The notes under the pieces were generated by a model that was not told the DNA's origin, searched no databases, and saw nothing but the letters and a program-made list of their open reading frames with translations. Shown here piece by piece: positions 40,505-48,025 of a stretch of DNA of 64,000 bases. Location of the stretch: contig JAHHQM010000002.1 of the NCBI GenBank assembly GCA_020026395.1, forward strand, positions 62,001 through 126,000, written 5' to 3'. This stretch comes from Alistipes sp. (GTDB taxonomy: Bacteria > Bacteroidota > Bacteroidia > Bacteroidales > Rikenellaceae). Each line of letters begins with the position of its first letter. Position 1 is the first letter of the stretch. Made by a program: the position numbers and the translations under genes.

Positions 40505-41704
40505 CTACTCCACGTACAACACCAGTCCCTTCAGGTATTCGCCTTCGGGGTGGTAGATGTTGATCGGGTGATCGGCAGGCTGGGTCAGCTGATGCAGGAT
40601 GCGCACCTTACGTCCTGCGATGGCTGCCGCCGAGAAAACCGTCGTACGGAACAACTCCTTCGACACGGCCTGCGAGCAGGAGAACGTGAAAAGGATGCCG
40701 CCCGGCTTGATCTGCGACAGGGCACGCGCATTCAGTCGCTTGTACCCCTGCATGGCGTTGCCCAACACGCGGTGGTGCTTGGCGAAAGCCGGAGGATCGA
40801 GGATAATCAGATCATATTTCGAACCGATATCTTTCAGATAGGTCACCGCATCGGCCGCCACCTCCTCGTGGGGGGCATTTTCGCCGAAGTTCAAGACCAT
40901 GTTGTCACGCGCCAGCTCCACGGCACGCTCCGAAGAATCCACCGAGCAGACCTCCTTCGCACCGCCCGCCAGGGCATAGACCGAGAATCCGCCCGTGTAG
41001 CAGAACGTGTTGAGCACGGTGCGACCCTTGGCATAACGCTTCACGAGTTCGCGGTTCTCGCGCTGGTCGAGGAAGAATCCCGTTTTCTGACCCTCCTCCC
41101 AATTGACGAAGAATTTCTGGCCGTGCTCCAGGACGACCTCCGACGAGCGTTTCGACTGTCCCCACAGGTAGCCGTCCACCGCACCGAGGTTGGCTTTCGG
41201 CGGTACGGTCTGCGACGATTTGTCGTATACGGCCGTGATCTTGTCGCCGTAGACCGAACGGATCGCCTCGCAGATCTCGCGACGCGAGCGGAACATACCG
41301 CACGAGTGGCACTGCACGACGGCCGTCGTATTGTAGATATCGACCACCAATCCGGGCAGCGAATCGCCCTCACCGTGAATCAGACGGTAGCACGTGGTAT
41401 CTTCGCAATCGGTGTATCCCAATGTGCAACGCACCTCATAGGCACGTGCGATGCGGTTGTTCCACCACTTCTGGTCGATCACCTCGTCCTCGAACGAAAG
41501 CACGCGCACGGCAATCGAACCGATCTGATAGTGACCCTTGGCAATGAACTCACCGCGGCTGGTATATACGTCAATGATGATGCCCTCCTGAATCTGGTCG
41601 TCGCTTTCGGCTTCGATACGATCCACAGCACCTGAAAAAATCCACGGGTGGCGGCGCATGAGCGACTCTTCCTTCCCGCGTCTAAGCACGATTCTCGGGT
41701 TCAT
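40505..41704 (-). CDS. rlmI: SAM-dependent 23S rRNA methyltransferase (RlmI-like)
   Basis: This 399-residue protein matches the YccW/RlmI family that makes m5C1962 in 23S rRNA. An N-terminal PUA-like domain with RRHPWIFSGAVDRIE is followed by a linker domain and a Rossmann methyltransferase with LNTFCYTGGFSVYAL (SAM loop). The catalytic region has LDPPAFA, and TFSCSQ contains the nucleophilic Cys. The exact target is inferred from the family. It starts 6 nt downstream of the exonuclease gene and shares its transcript. Confidence 0.88.
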   Translation of the reverse strand: MNPRIVLRRGKEESLMRRHPWIFSGAVDRIEAESDDQIQEGIIIDVYTSRGEFIAKGHYQIGSIAVRVLSFEDEVIDQKWWNNRIARAYEVRCTLGYTDCEDTTCYRLIHGEGDSLPGLVVDIYNTTAVVQCHSCGMFRSRREICEAIRSVYGDKITAVYDKSSQTVPPKANLGAVDGYLWGQSKRSSEVVLEHGQKFFVNWEEGQKTGFFLDQRENRELVKRYAKGRTVLNTFCYTGGFSVYALAGGAKEVCSVDSSERAVELARDNMVLNFGENAPHEEVAADAVTYLKDIGSKYDLIILDPPAFAKHHRVLGNAMQGYKRLNARALSQIKPGGILFTFSCSQAVSKELFRTTVFSAAAIAGRKVRILHQLTQPADHPINIYHPEGEYLKGLVLYVE

Positions 41705-41710
41705 GAAACT

Positions 41711-42316
41711 CTATTTTTTGATTTTGGGCGTATCTTGTAATTTGTTGTAGATCTGGATGCACACCCACGCATCGGTGGCGGCGTAGAGCAGTTGGCTCGG
41801 CGTGAAGCTTGCGGCCTCCCAGTTGCTCAGGCGTTGCGCCTTCGAGACGCGTTTGCCGAGTACGATGGCCGACATTTTGCGCAGGCTTTTCTCCTCGATG
41901 CCCCACTCGGGCATGAGCGACTGCAAATCGATGAATCCTCCGTCGCGGAAGTGCCTCAACTTACGCAGCGAACGCAGATCGCCCGCCACATCGGCACCGA
42001 TCTTCCGCACCGATTTCGATTCGAGCAGTTGCAGGATGGATTTGCAGAAGGGAATTTTATTCAAGCGGAACAAGTAGCACACCGACGGGGTCGACAACTG
42101 CAACAGGGCGACCCGATACGACACACCCGGACGGAACGAAGGGCGTGTTTCGGTGTCAAATCCGATGACGGGATATTGTTTCAGATCGTTGCAGGCGGCC
42201 TCGACATCCTCTTCGCGGTCGATCACGCGGATCGTGCCGGGAAATTCGATGGCGGGCAAATCGGCCGTTTGTTCGTTACCGATTTTCGGGATAAAATGAT
42301 TCTCTGTGCTCATCAC
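41711..42316 (-). CDS. DEDDy-type 3'-5' exonuclease
   Basis: This 201-residue protein is a single exonuclease domain of the RNase D/WRN type. The catalytic residues are visible in order: Asp54 and Glu56 (FDTET), Asp113 (AGDLRSL), Tyr178 and Asp182 (YAATDAWVC). The absence of an HRDC domain makes it smaller than E. coli RNase D. It could degrade structured RNA or single-stranded DNA 3' ends. It sits just downstream of recQ (37 nt) and upstream of rlmI, and the RecQ/WRN-type exonuclease pairing hints at DNA repair (inference). Start is MMST or the next ATG, 42313. Confidence 0.88.
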   Translation of the reverse strand: MMSTENHFIPKIGNEQTADLPAIEFPGTIRVIDREEDVEAACNDLKQYPVIGFDTETRPSFRPGVSYRVALLQLSTPSVCYLFRLNKIPFCKSILQLLESKSVRKIGADVAGDLRSLRKLRHFRDGGFIDLQSLMPEWGIEEKSLRKMSAIVLGKRVSKAQRLSNWEAASFTPSQLLYAATDAWVCIQIYNKLQDTPKIKK

Positions 42317-42331
42317 GTTGCAAAATTCTCA

Positions 42332-42339
42332 CAAAAGTA
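42332..42339 (-). promoter_or_regulatory. Putative -7 box of the exonuclease gene
   Basis: On the minus strand TACTTTTG fits TAnnTTTG and lies 15 nt upstream of 42316, giving a short leader. It overlaps no other gene. It may add to read-through from recQ. Confidence 0.45.
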
Positions 42340-42352
42340 ACCATTTTTCCGT

Positions 42353-44275
42353 TTATTTCCGAATTTTTTCGAGCAGTCCGTCCTCGCGCGTGCGCAAAAC
42401 GCCCTCGCCGATCAATCCGCGGAGCACTTCGCCCGAGCGTTCCACCCCACATTTAAGCTGTGCACACAGCCGTGCGGGGTCGGTTTCGCCACGATCCACC
42501 AGCGCAAGGATCTCGCTCCGAATCGCTTCGTTATCCTCCGCCTGACGCTTCCTTTGACGTCGTCTTTCCAGACAAAGATCACACACGCCACACTCCGAAG
42601 TGTCCTTACTGCCGAAGTAGGCATCGAGCACCGCACTGCGACACCGATCCTCGTTCTCGGCATAGGCAATCATATGCTCGAAACGCTCGTGCATCAGGGC
42701 TTTGCGCCGCTGATAGGTGTCGGGCGAAATGTAGAGATCCTCCCGCGGCAGACGCTCCTCGTCGAAATAGATCATCGGCGCGTGGTTCGAGGGGATGTAA
42801 CGGATCAGACGCAACTGCCACAACTTTTTGAGCAGCTCCTTCACATGATCGATCTTGTAGCCGCTCCACGTGGCCAGTTCGTTCTCGTTGATGGGGCGGA
42901 AATCGGTGAACACGCCGTTGTACAGGCGCAGGATCGTACGGATGAAATGGTCGAGTTCCTCGCGTCGGATGCGCACCTTATACAGGTCGTCGCGACTCAC
43001 GCAGAACATCAACCGCGCGGGGTTGTCCTGCGCATCGGTCAGGGTCAGATAGCCGTTTTGTTGCAGGAGTTTCAGCGCACTCTGCACCTTCCCGATATAG
43101 AGGTGTTCGCGGGCGCAGAAGTCGAAGATGTTGAACAGCATCGACGCGCCCTGTCCTTCGCCGAATCCGACCTGAAGGAACGAACATACGCGGTCGTAAA
43201 TATCCTTGATCTCCTCGATCGGCGGAAATTCCCGATCGAACCGCCGTGCAATGCGCTCGGCATCGTCTTTTTCGACCAACAAAAGCGCATAGGCGCGTTT
43301 TCCGTCACGCCCCGCACGCCCCGCCTCCTGGTAGTAGCTCTCCAGCGAGTCGCACATCGAGTAGTGCAACACGAACCGCACATCGGGTTTGTCGATGCCC
43401 ATACCGAAGGCATTCGTGGCGACCATCACCCGCACGCGACCCGACAACCACTCCTCCTGGCGTTGGTTGCGCTCGGCATAACCCATGCCGCCGTGATAGG
43501 CCGCGGCCGAGATGCCCTCGTTGCGCAGGAATTCGGCAATCTGCTCCGTACCCTCGCGCGTCCGCATATAAACAATGCCCGTACCCGGCACGCCGTGGAT
43601 CATGCGCAACATCTGCCCGTTCTTGTCGTCCGTGTGGCGCACGCTGTAGGAAAGATTCGCTCTTAGGAAACTGCTTCGAAGAATATGCTCCTCGCCGAAC
43701 GACAACCGCTCCATGATGTCCTTCGTCACGAGCTCCGTGGCCGAGGCCGTCAGCGCCAACACGGGCACATCGGGCAGCATTTCGCGCAGTTGGGCGATGC
43801 GCAGATAGGCGGGACGGAAGTCGTAACCCCACTGCGAAATGCAGTGCGCCTCATCGACGGCCAGCAGCGACACCTTCATGCGCTGTACCCTCAGGCGGAA
43901 CGGCTCCGAAGCGATGCGTTCGGGTGCGATGTAGAGGAATTTGACATCGCCATAGGTGCAGTTGTCCAGCGCAATGTCGATCTGACGGGGCGACAACCCC
44001 GAATGCACCGCCACTGCCGGAATGTGCCGACGCCGCAACTGATCGACCTGATCCTTCATCAGTGCGATCAGCGGGGTGATGACGATGCACAAACCCTCGC
44101 GTGCCATGGTGGGCACCTGATAGGTCAGCGATTTACCGCCACCCGTAGGCATCAGGGCGAGCGTATCGCGTCCGTCCATAACCGAACGGATGATCTCCTC
44201 CTGCACGGGACGGAACTCTTCGTACCCCCAGAAGCGTTTCAGGACTTCGTGGATTTTATCTTGGGCGACATTCAT
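42353..44275 (-). CDS. recQ: ATP-dependent DNA helicase RecQ
   Basis: This 640-residue helicase unwinds DNA 3'-5' in recombination and repair. Motif I is LMPTGGGKSLTYQVP (Walker A at about residues 43-50), motif II is DEAHCISQWGYDFRPAY, and the second RecA lobe has GMGIDKPDVRFVLHY and QEAGRAGRDG. The RecQ zinc domain is DAYFGSKDTSECGVCDLC. After it comes a short helical C-terminus but no recognisable HRDC domain. I chose the start at 44275, next to a -7 box. The frame extends to 44464 through non-homologous sequence. Confidence 0.93.
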   Translation of the reverse strand: MNVAQDKIHEVLKRFWGYEEFRPVQEEIIRSVMDGRDTLALMPTGGGKSLTYQVPTMAREGLCIVITPLIALMKDQVDQLRRRHIPAVAVHSGLSPRQIDIALDNCTYGDVKFLYIAPERIASEPFRLRVQRMKVSLLAVDEAHCISQWGYDFRPAYLRIAQLREMLPDVPVLALTASATELVTKDIMERLSFGEEHILRSSFLRANLSYSVRHTDDKNGQMLRMIHGVPGTGIVYMRTREGTEQIAEFLRNEGISAAAYHGGMGYAERNQRQEEWLSGRVRVMVATNAFGMGIDKPDVRFVLHYSMCDSLESYYQEAGRAGRDGKRAYALLLVEKDDAERIARRFDREFPPIEEIKDIYDRVCSFLQVGFGEGQGASMLFNIFDFCAREHLYIGKVQSALKLLQQNGYLTLTDAQDNPARLMFCVSRDDLYKVRIRREELDHFIRTILRLYNGVFTDFRPINENELATWSGYKIDHVKELLKKLWQLRLIRYIPSNHAPMIYFDEERLPREDLYISPDTYQRRKALMHERFEHMIAYAENEDRCRSAVLDAYFGSKDTSECGVCDLCLERRRQRKRQAEDNEAIRSEILALVDRGETDPARLCAQLKCGVERSGEVLRGLIGEGVLRTREDGLLEKIRK

Positions 44276-44280
44276 AGGTA

Positions 44281-44288
44281 CAAAGGTA
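44281..44288 (-). promoter_or_regulatory. -7 box placing the recQ transcript start almost at the ATG
   Basis: On the minus strand TACCTTTG ends 5 nt before the recQ start codon at 44275, so the predicted leader is only 2-3 nt. It supports 44275 as the start. Confidence 0.5.
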
Positions 44289-44360
44289 GGAATTTTCATA
44301 AAGATTTCCCCCGTACCATCCCCAAAATAAGGTAAATCCGCCCCCGAAAGAACAGAAATA

Positions 44361-44391
44361 TTTGCAGAACGACAAAAAAATTCTATTTTTG
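44361..44391 (+). promoter_or_regulatory. Promoter of the PqqD-TonB-HMA locus
   Basis: TTTG at 44361-44364 and TATTTTTG at 44384-44391 are separated by 19 nt, a full match to the Bacteroidetes consensus. The PqqD-like start is 16 nt after the -7 box. Confidence 0.8.
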
Positions 44392-44407
44392 CAACGATCC
44401 GAAAAAG

Positions 44408-44683
44408 ATGAAAACCATGAAGATAAATTCCGAATACCAAATCCGCGAAATGGCCGGCGAACACGTCATCGTCCGCCCGGGTCGTCTGGGGGTCGATATG
44501 ACCCGCGTCATCTCGCTCAACGACACCTCATTGTTCTTGTGGAACGAGCTGCACGACCGGGAATTTACGGCCGAAGATGCCGCACAGCTTCTGACCGGGA
44601 ACTACAAGGTCGATGCGGCCACCGCACTTCGCGATGCCGAGGCCTGGTGTCGCAAACTGGTGGAAAGCGGATTGGCAAAATAA
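44408..44683 (+). CDS. PqqD-like peptide-binding protein
   Basis: This 91-residue protein has the PqqD pattern: an N-terminal strand pair (YQIREMAGEHVIVRPGR), the core VISLNDTSLFLWNELHDREF, and a helical end (AEDAAQLL). PqqD-type domains bind the leader of a ribosomal peptide and present it to a modifying enzyme. No radical SAM/SPASM enzyme is present in the window, so either the partner is elsewhere or the domain has been reused. It is the first gene of the cluster and is followed after 23 nt by the Cys/His-rich exported protein. Start may be 44408 or 44417. Confidence 0.8.
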   Translation: MKTMKINSEYQIREMAGEHVIVRPGRLGVDMTRVISLNDTSLFLWNELHDREFTAEDAAQLLTGNYKVDAATALRDAEAWCRKLVESGLAK

Positions 44684-44706
44684 TTGTACGGGTCAGGCAG
44701 AAACCC

Positions 44707-45120
44707 ATGAAACACCGCAAATCCATATCGCTGGGGCTTATGGTCGTCTATCTTTTGACGACCCTCTTCTCGGCGTACCTTTCGCTCACGTGCATCTGTT
44801 CGCACGAAAGAGGCGAACGGCACGCCTGTGACACCTCGTGCAGTCACACCCCGGGCGAAGGCGTGGATTCGTTCCGTGTGGATTCCTCGTGCCGTTGTCT
44901 GCACCACTACCTGGCCGACAATACGAATCTCTATGTAGATTCCGACCGTGACCGCAGTCACACCCCCTCCCAACAACTTCTTCAGATCCTCCTTCCGACG
45001 GAGATCCGCACCGAATACAAGGAGCAGACTCTGGAACGGATTCCCGCCCCGCGCTCCGTTCCGCTCCATTCGCGCATCATCACGCCGCGCCCCTTGCGCG
45101 GCCCTCCCGCACTGGCTTAA
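44707..45120 (+). CDS. Small exported Cys/His-rich protein, function unknown
   Basis: This 137-residue protein has one N-terminal membrane or signal segment (about residues 9-30, LGLMVVYLLTTLFSAYLSL). A short region rich in metal-type ligands follows, with CICSHERGERHACDTSCSH and, further on, CRCLHHY. The C-terminus is Arg/Pro-rich and probably extracytoplasmic. I recognise no named family. Its position between a PqqD-like protein and a TonB receptor, with a heavy-metal-associated protein downstream, suggests metal binding or sensing (inference). Start at 44707 is the first ATG with a sensible signal. Confidence 0.65.
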   Translation: MKHRKSISLGLMVVYLLTTLFSAYLSLTCICSHERGERHACDTSCSHTPGEGVDSFRVDSSCRCLHHYLADNTNLYVDSDRDRSHTPSQQLLQILLPTEIRTEYKEQTLERIPAPRSVPLHSRIITPRPLRGPPALA

Positions 45121-45214
45121 AATCTGACCTTTCGGTTTGTCCCACGCGACGAACCCCGGTACGCCGTATCGTTACCGCACCCACAAAAGATCACTTTTAA
45201 ACCATTGCAAAATC

Positions 45215-47545
45215 ATGAAACTCAACAAAATACTTCTTACGGGTCTTTTCGGACTCGCCACCATTCTATCCGCTTCTGCCCAGGAAATCCACGGCACGGT
45301 CTTCGACGAACAAAAAGAGGCACTTGTCGGTGCTTCGGTCTATTGGGCAGACACCCGCGTAGGTACGAGCGTCGATATCGAAGGACGCTTCAAACTGCAC
45401 CGCGTCAAGGGTTATGACCGCCTCGTGGCCTCGTATCTGGGTTATCTGAACGACACCATCCAGGTTAAGGAGGGCGTCAGCCTTGCCGATTTCGTCCTCA
45501 AACCCGAGGGCACGAGCCTTGAGACCGTCGTCATCAACTCCAACCAGAGCGGCAACTACGTCAAACGTATGGGCACCGTAAAAACCGAGATGATCTCGTT
45601 TGCAGGCTTGTGCAAGATGGCATGCTGCAACCTGGCCGAATCGTTCGAGAACTCGGCTTCGGTGACTGTCGGTTACAGCGATGCCATTTCGGGTGCGCGT
45701 CAGATCAAGATGCTCGGTCTGGCAGGAACCTACACCCAGATTCTCGACGAGAACCGCCCCATCATGCGCGGTCTGAGCGCCCCCTACGGCCTGAGCTATA
45801 CGCCGGGTATGTGGCTCAACTCGATCCAGGTCTCCAAGGGCATATCGTCCGTGACGGCAGGCCACGAAGCCATCACCGGACAGATCAACCTCGAACACCG
45901 CAAGCCGACCGATTCGGAGCGCCTGTTCGTCAATCTCTACCTCGATGACGAGCTGCGTCCCGAGGCCAACATTTCGTCGGCCATTCCGATCAACGACCGC
46001 CTCTCGACCGTCCTCTTGCTGCACGGCTCGACCGACACCGAGGCACGCAGCATGCACCACATGGACAAGAACCACGACGGCTTCCGCGACATGCCCCGTT
46101 CGAACCAGATCAACGTGGCCAACCGCTGGCTCTACACCGCACCGAGCGGCTTCCAGTTGCGTTGGGGTGCGAAATATACGCAGGAGGAACGCCTCGGCGG
46201 ACAGCTCCACTACAAGCGCGATATGCGCGAACGGATGCACACCGCATGGCAGGACGAGGAAACGCTCTACGGCTCGTTTATCCGCAACCGCAATGCAGGT
46301 GCCTACATCAAGGCCGCAAAACCCGTCGGACGATCGGTTTACGACCTTTTCGAGGAAAACGAACTGCGTTCGAACATCGCATTTGTGGCCGACTTCGACC
46401 ACTTCAACGAGAATGCCTATTTCGGTCTGAACAACTACACGGGTAACGAGAATTCGCTGGCCGCGACCCTCATGTACAACCACTATTTCACGACCCGTTC
46501 GTCGCTGATCATCGGTTCGCAGCTCCACCTGCAGTATTTCGACGAGCAGCTGGACAACAACACCCCGTGGATCGCCCAGTCGCCCGCCATGCACTATAAC
46601 CTCGACCGCAACGAGCGCGAGGTCGGTCTTTTCACCGAGTACACCTACGCCATCAAGGAGAAATTGTCGCTGGTAGCGGGTATCCGCGGTGATTACAACC
46701 ACTATTACGACCGATTCTTTGTCACCCCGCGCGGCCACATCAAGTGGGATCCGAGCCGTTCGACCACCCTGCGCCTGTCGGCAGGTCTGGGCTACCGCTC
46801 GACGAACATCATCACCGACCACATCGGTATCCTCACGACGGGTCGTCAGATCCGCCTTCCCGAGGCATTCCACGACTTCGACCGCATGGAGAAGGCACTG
46901 ACCCTGGGCGGAAGCATCACGCAGACGTTCGGCCTGGTGAAAAAGGACGACGCCACGCTGAGCCTCGACTACTTCCGCACGGAGTTCTACAACTCGGTGG
47001 TGGTCGATCAGGAGTATTCGCCCTCCGAGATCATGATCTACAACACCGACGGCCGTTCCTACACCGACACCTATCAGGTCGATTTCACGTGGACGCCCGT
47101 CGAACGACTGGATATCTTCGCCACGTTCCGCTACACCAATTCGTCGATGACGATCAACCGTCCCGACGGTACGACGGCCAAGGTTGAGCGCCCGCTCGTC
47201 AGCCAGTACAAGACCCTTCTGAACATCCAGTACGCCACCAAGTTCCGCCGCTGGACGTTCGATGCCACGGCACAGTACAACGGCGGTTCGCGCATCCCCT
47301 CGCAGACGGGACTTCTGGCCGATACCTACCACTCGCCCGCCTACCCCGTGTTCTTTGCACAGATCACCCGCAAGGTGGGTCGTTTCGACCTCTACCTCGG
47401 TTGCGAGAACATCGCCGACTACCGCCAGGAGGATCCGATCATGGGTGCCGACCGTCCCTTCTCGACGGCCTTCAACTCGATGAACGTGTGGGGACCGCTC
47501 ATGGGTCGCAAGTTCTACTTCGGTCTGCGCTTTAATTTATATTAA
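45215..47545 (+). CDS. TonB-dependent receptor, probable metal or metal-complex transporter
   Basis: This 776-residue outer membrane protein has a signal peptide (MKLNKILLTGLFGLATILSA, cleaved near SAQ), a CarboxypepD_reg-like domain (EIHGTVFDEQKEALVGASVY, about 24-110), a plug (about 115-220), and a long beta-barrel ending in the aromatic FNLY. The plug carries CKMACC (Cys133, Cys137, Cys138). It should import a bound ligand using TonB energy. No SusD-like partner is encoded, so a small ligand rather than a glycan is more likely. Start at 45215 gives a normal signal, and the upstream ATG at 45137 does not. Confidence 0.9.
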   Translation: MKLNKILLTGLFGLATILSASAQEIHGTVFDEQKEALVGASVYWADTRVGTSVDIEGRFKLHRVKGYDRLVASYLGYLNDTIQVKEGVSLADFVLKPEGTSLETVVINSNQSGNYVKRMGTVKTEMISFAGLCKMACCNLAESFENSASVTVGYSDAISGARQIKMLGLAGTYTQILDENRPIMRGLSAPYGLSYTPGMWLNSIQVSKGISSVTAGHEAITGQINLEHRKPTDSERLFVNLYLDDELRPEANISSAIPINDRLSTVLLLHGSTDTEARSMHHMDKNHDGFRDMPRSNQINVANRWLYTAPSGFQLRWGAKYTQEERLGGQLHYKRDMRERMHTAWQDEETLYGSFIRNRNAGAYIKAAKPVGRSVYDLFEENELRSNIAFVADFDHFNENAYFGLNNYTGNENSLAATLMYNHYFTTRSSLIIGSQLHLQYFDEQLDNNTPWIAQSPAMHYNLDRNEREVGLFTEYTYAIKEKLSLVAGIRGDYNHYYDRFFVTPRGHIKWDPSRSTTLRLSAGLGYRSTNIITDHIGILTTGRQIRLPEAFHDFDRMEKALTLGGSITQTFGLVKKDDATLSLDYFRTEFYNSVVVDQEYSPSEIMIYNTDGRSYTDTYQVDFTWTPVERLDIFATFRYTNSSMTINRPDGTTAKVERPLVSQYKTLLNIQYATKFRRWTFDATAQYNGGSRIPSQTGLLADTYHSPAYPVFFAQITRKVGRFDLYLGCENIADYRQEDPIMGADRPFSTAFNSMNVWGPLMGRKFYFGLRFNLY

Positions 47546-47578
47546 TAAGGTATAACAACTTTAAAACATCCGATAACT

Positions 47579-47899
47579 ATGAAAAAGATTATTTTAATGA
47601 CGTTGGCTCTTGTAATGAGCCTGACGATTGCGGTTGCCAAAGCACCCGCCAAAAAATCCGTCAAGACGACCGTCTTCACCACCGACATTCACTGCCACAG
47701 CTGTGTCAATAAGATCATGAACAACGTACCGATATTCGGCAAGGGCGTCAAGGACGTCAAGGTCAATGTCGATACCAAAGAAGTGACGATCGTTTACGAT
47801 GCCTCGAAAAACACCGACCTGCACCTCATCGAGGCCTTCCGTTCGCTGAAGGTCAATGCCGAGGTGAAGGGCGAAAAACCCGCTCCCGAAAAGAAATAA
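47579..47899 (+). CDS. Exported heavy-metal-associated (HMA) domain protein
   Basis: This 106-residue protein has a signal peptide (MKKIILMTLALVMSLTIAVA) and one HMA fold. The metal site is the CxxC motif in TTDIHCHSCVNKIM, which binds Cu+ or similar soft metals in known HMA proteins. The rest follows the babbab pattern (VKDVKVNVDTKEVTIVYD). The C-terminus is Lys/Pro-rich. It follows the TonB receptor by 33 nt, and both end before one terminator. It may receive metal in the periplasm after import through the receptor (inference). Confidence 0.88.
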   Translation: MKKIILMTLALVMSLTIAVAKAPAKKSVKTTVFTTDIHCHSCVNKIMNNVPIFGKGVKDVKVNVDTKEVTIVYDASKNTDLHLIEAFRSLKVNAEVKGEKPAPEKK

Positions 47900-47920
47900 T
47901 CGGGCGTATCCAAAACCAAA

Positions 47921-47958
47921 ACGGGCGGGAGATCCACCAAGGATTCCCGCCCGTTTTT
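47921..47958 (+). terminator. Terminator of the TonB-HMA locus
   Basis: ACGGGCGGGA at 47921-47930 pairs perfectly with TCCCGCCCGT at 47945-47954, followed by T residues. Confidence 0.85.
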
Positions 47959-47966
47959 ATACCCAC

Positions 47967-48003
47967 AAAAAAGGGTCGCACCTTAAGAAGTGCGACCCTT
48001 TTT
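47967..48003 (-). terminator. Terminator of yidC
   Basis: AAGGGTCGCA at 47971-47980 pairs with TGCGACCCTT at 47991-48000. A T run follows on the minus strand (plus A run at 47967-47972), 23 nt past the yidC stop. Confidence 0.85.
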
Positions 48004-48025
48004 CGTATACGGATCTGTTGTCCGC

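Noticed and set aside
45266..47332. A 688-codon open frame on the minus strand
   Set aside because: It is antisense to the TonB receptor, whose signal peptide, plug and barrel are clear. The antisense translation is unstructured.
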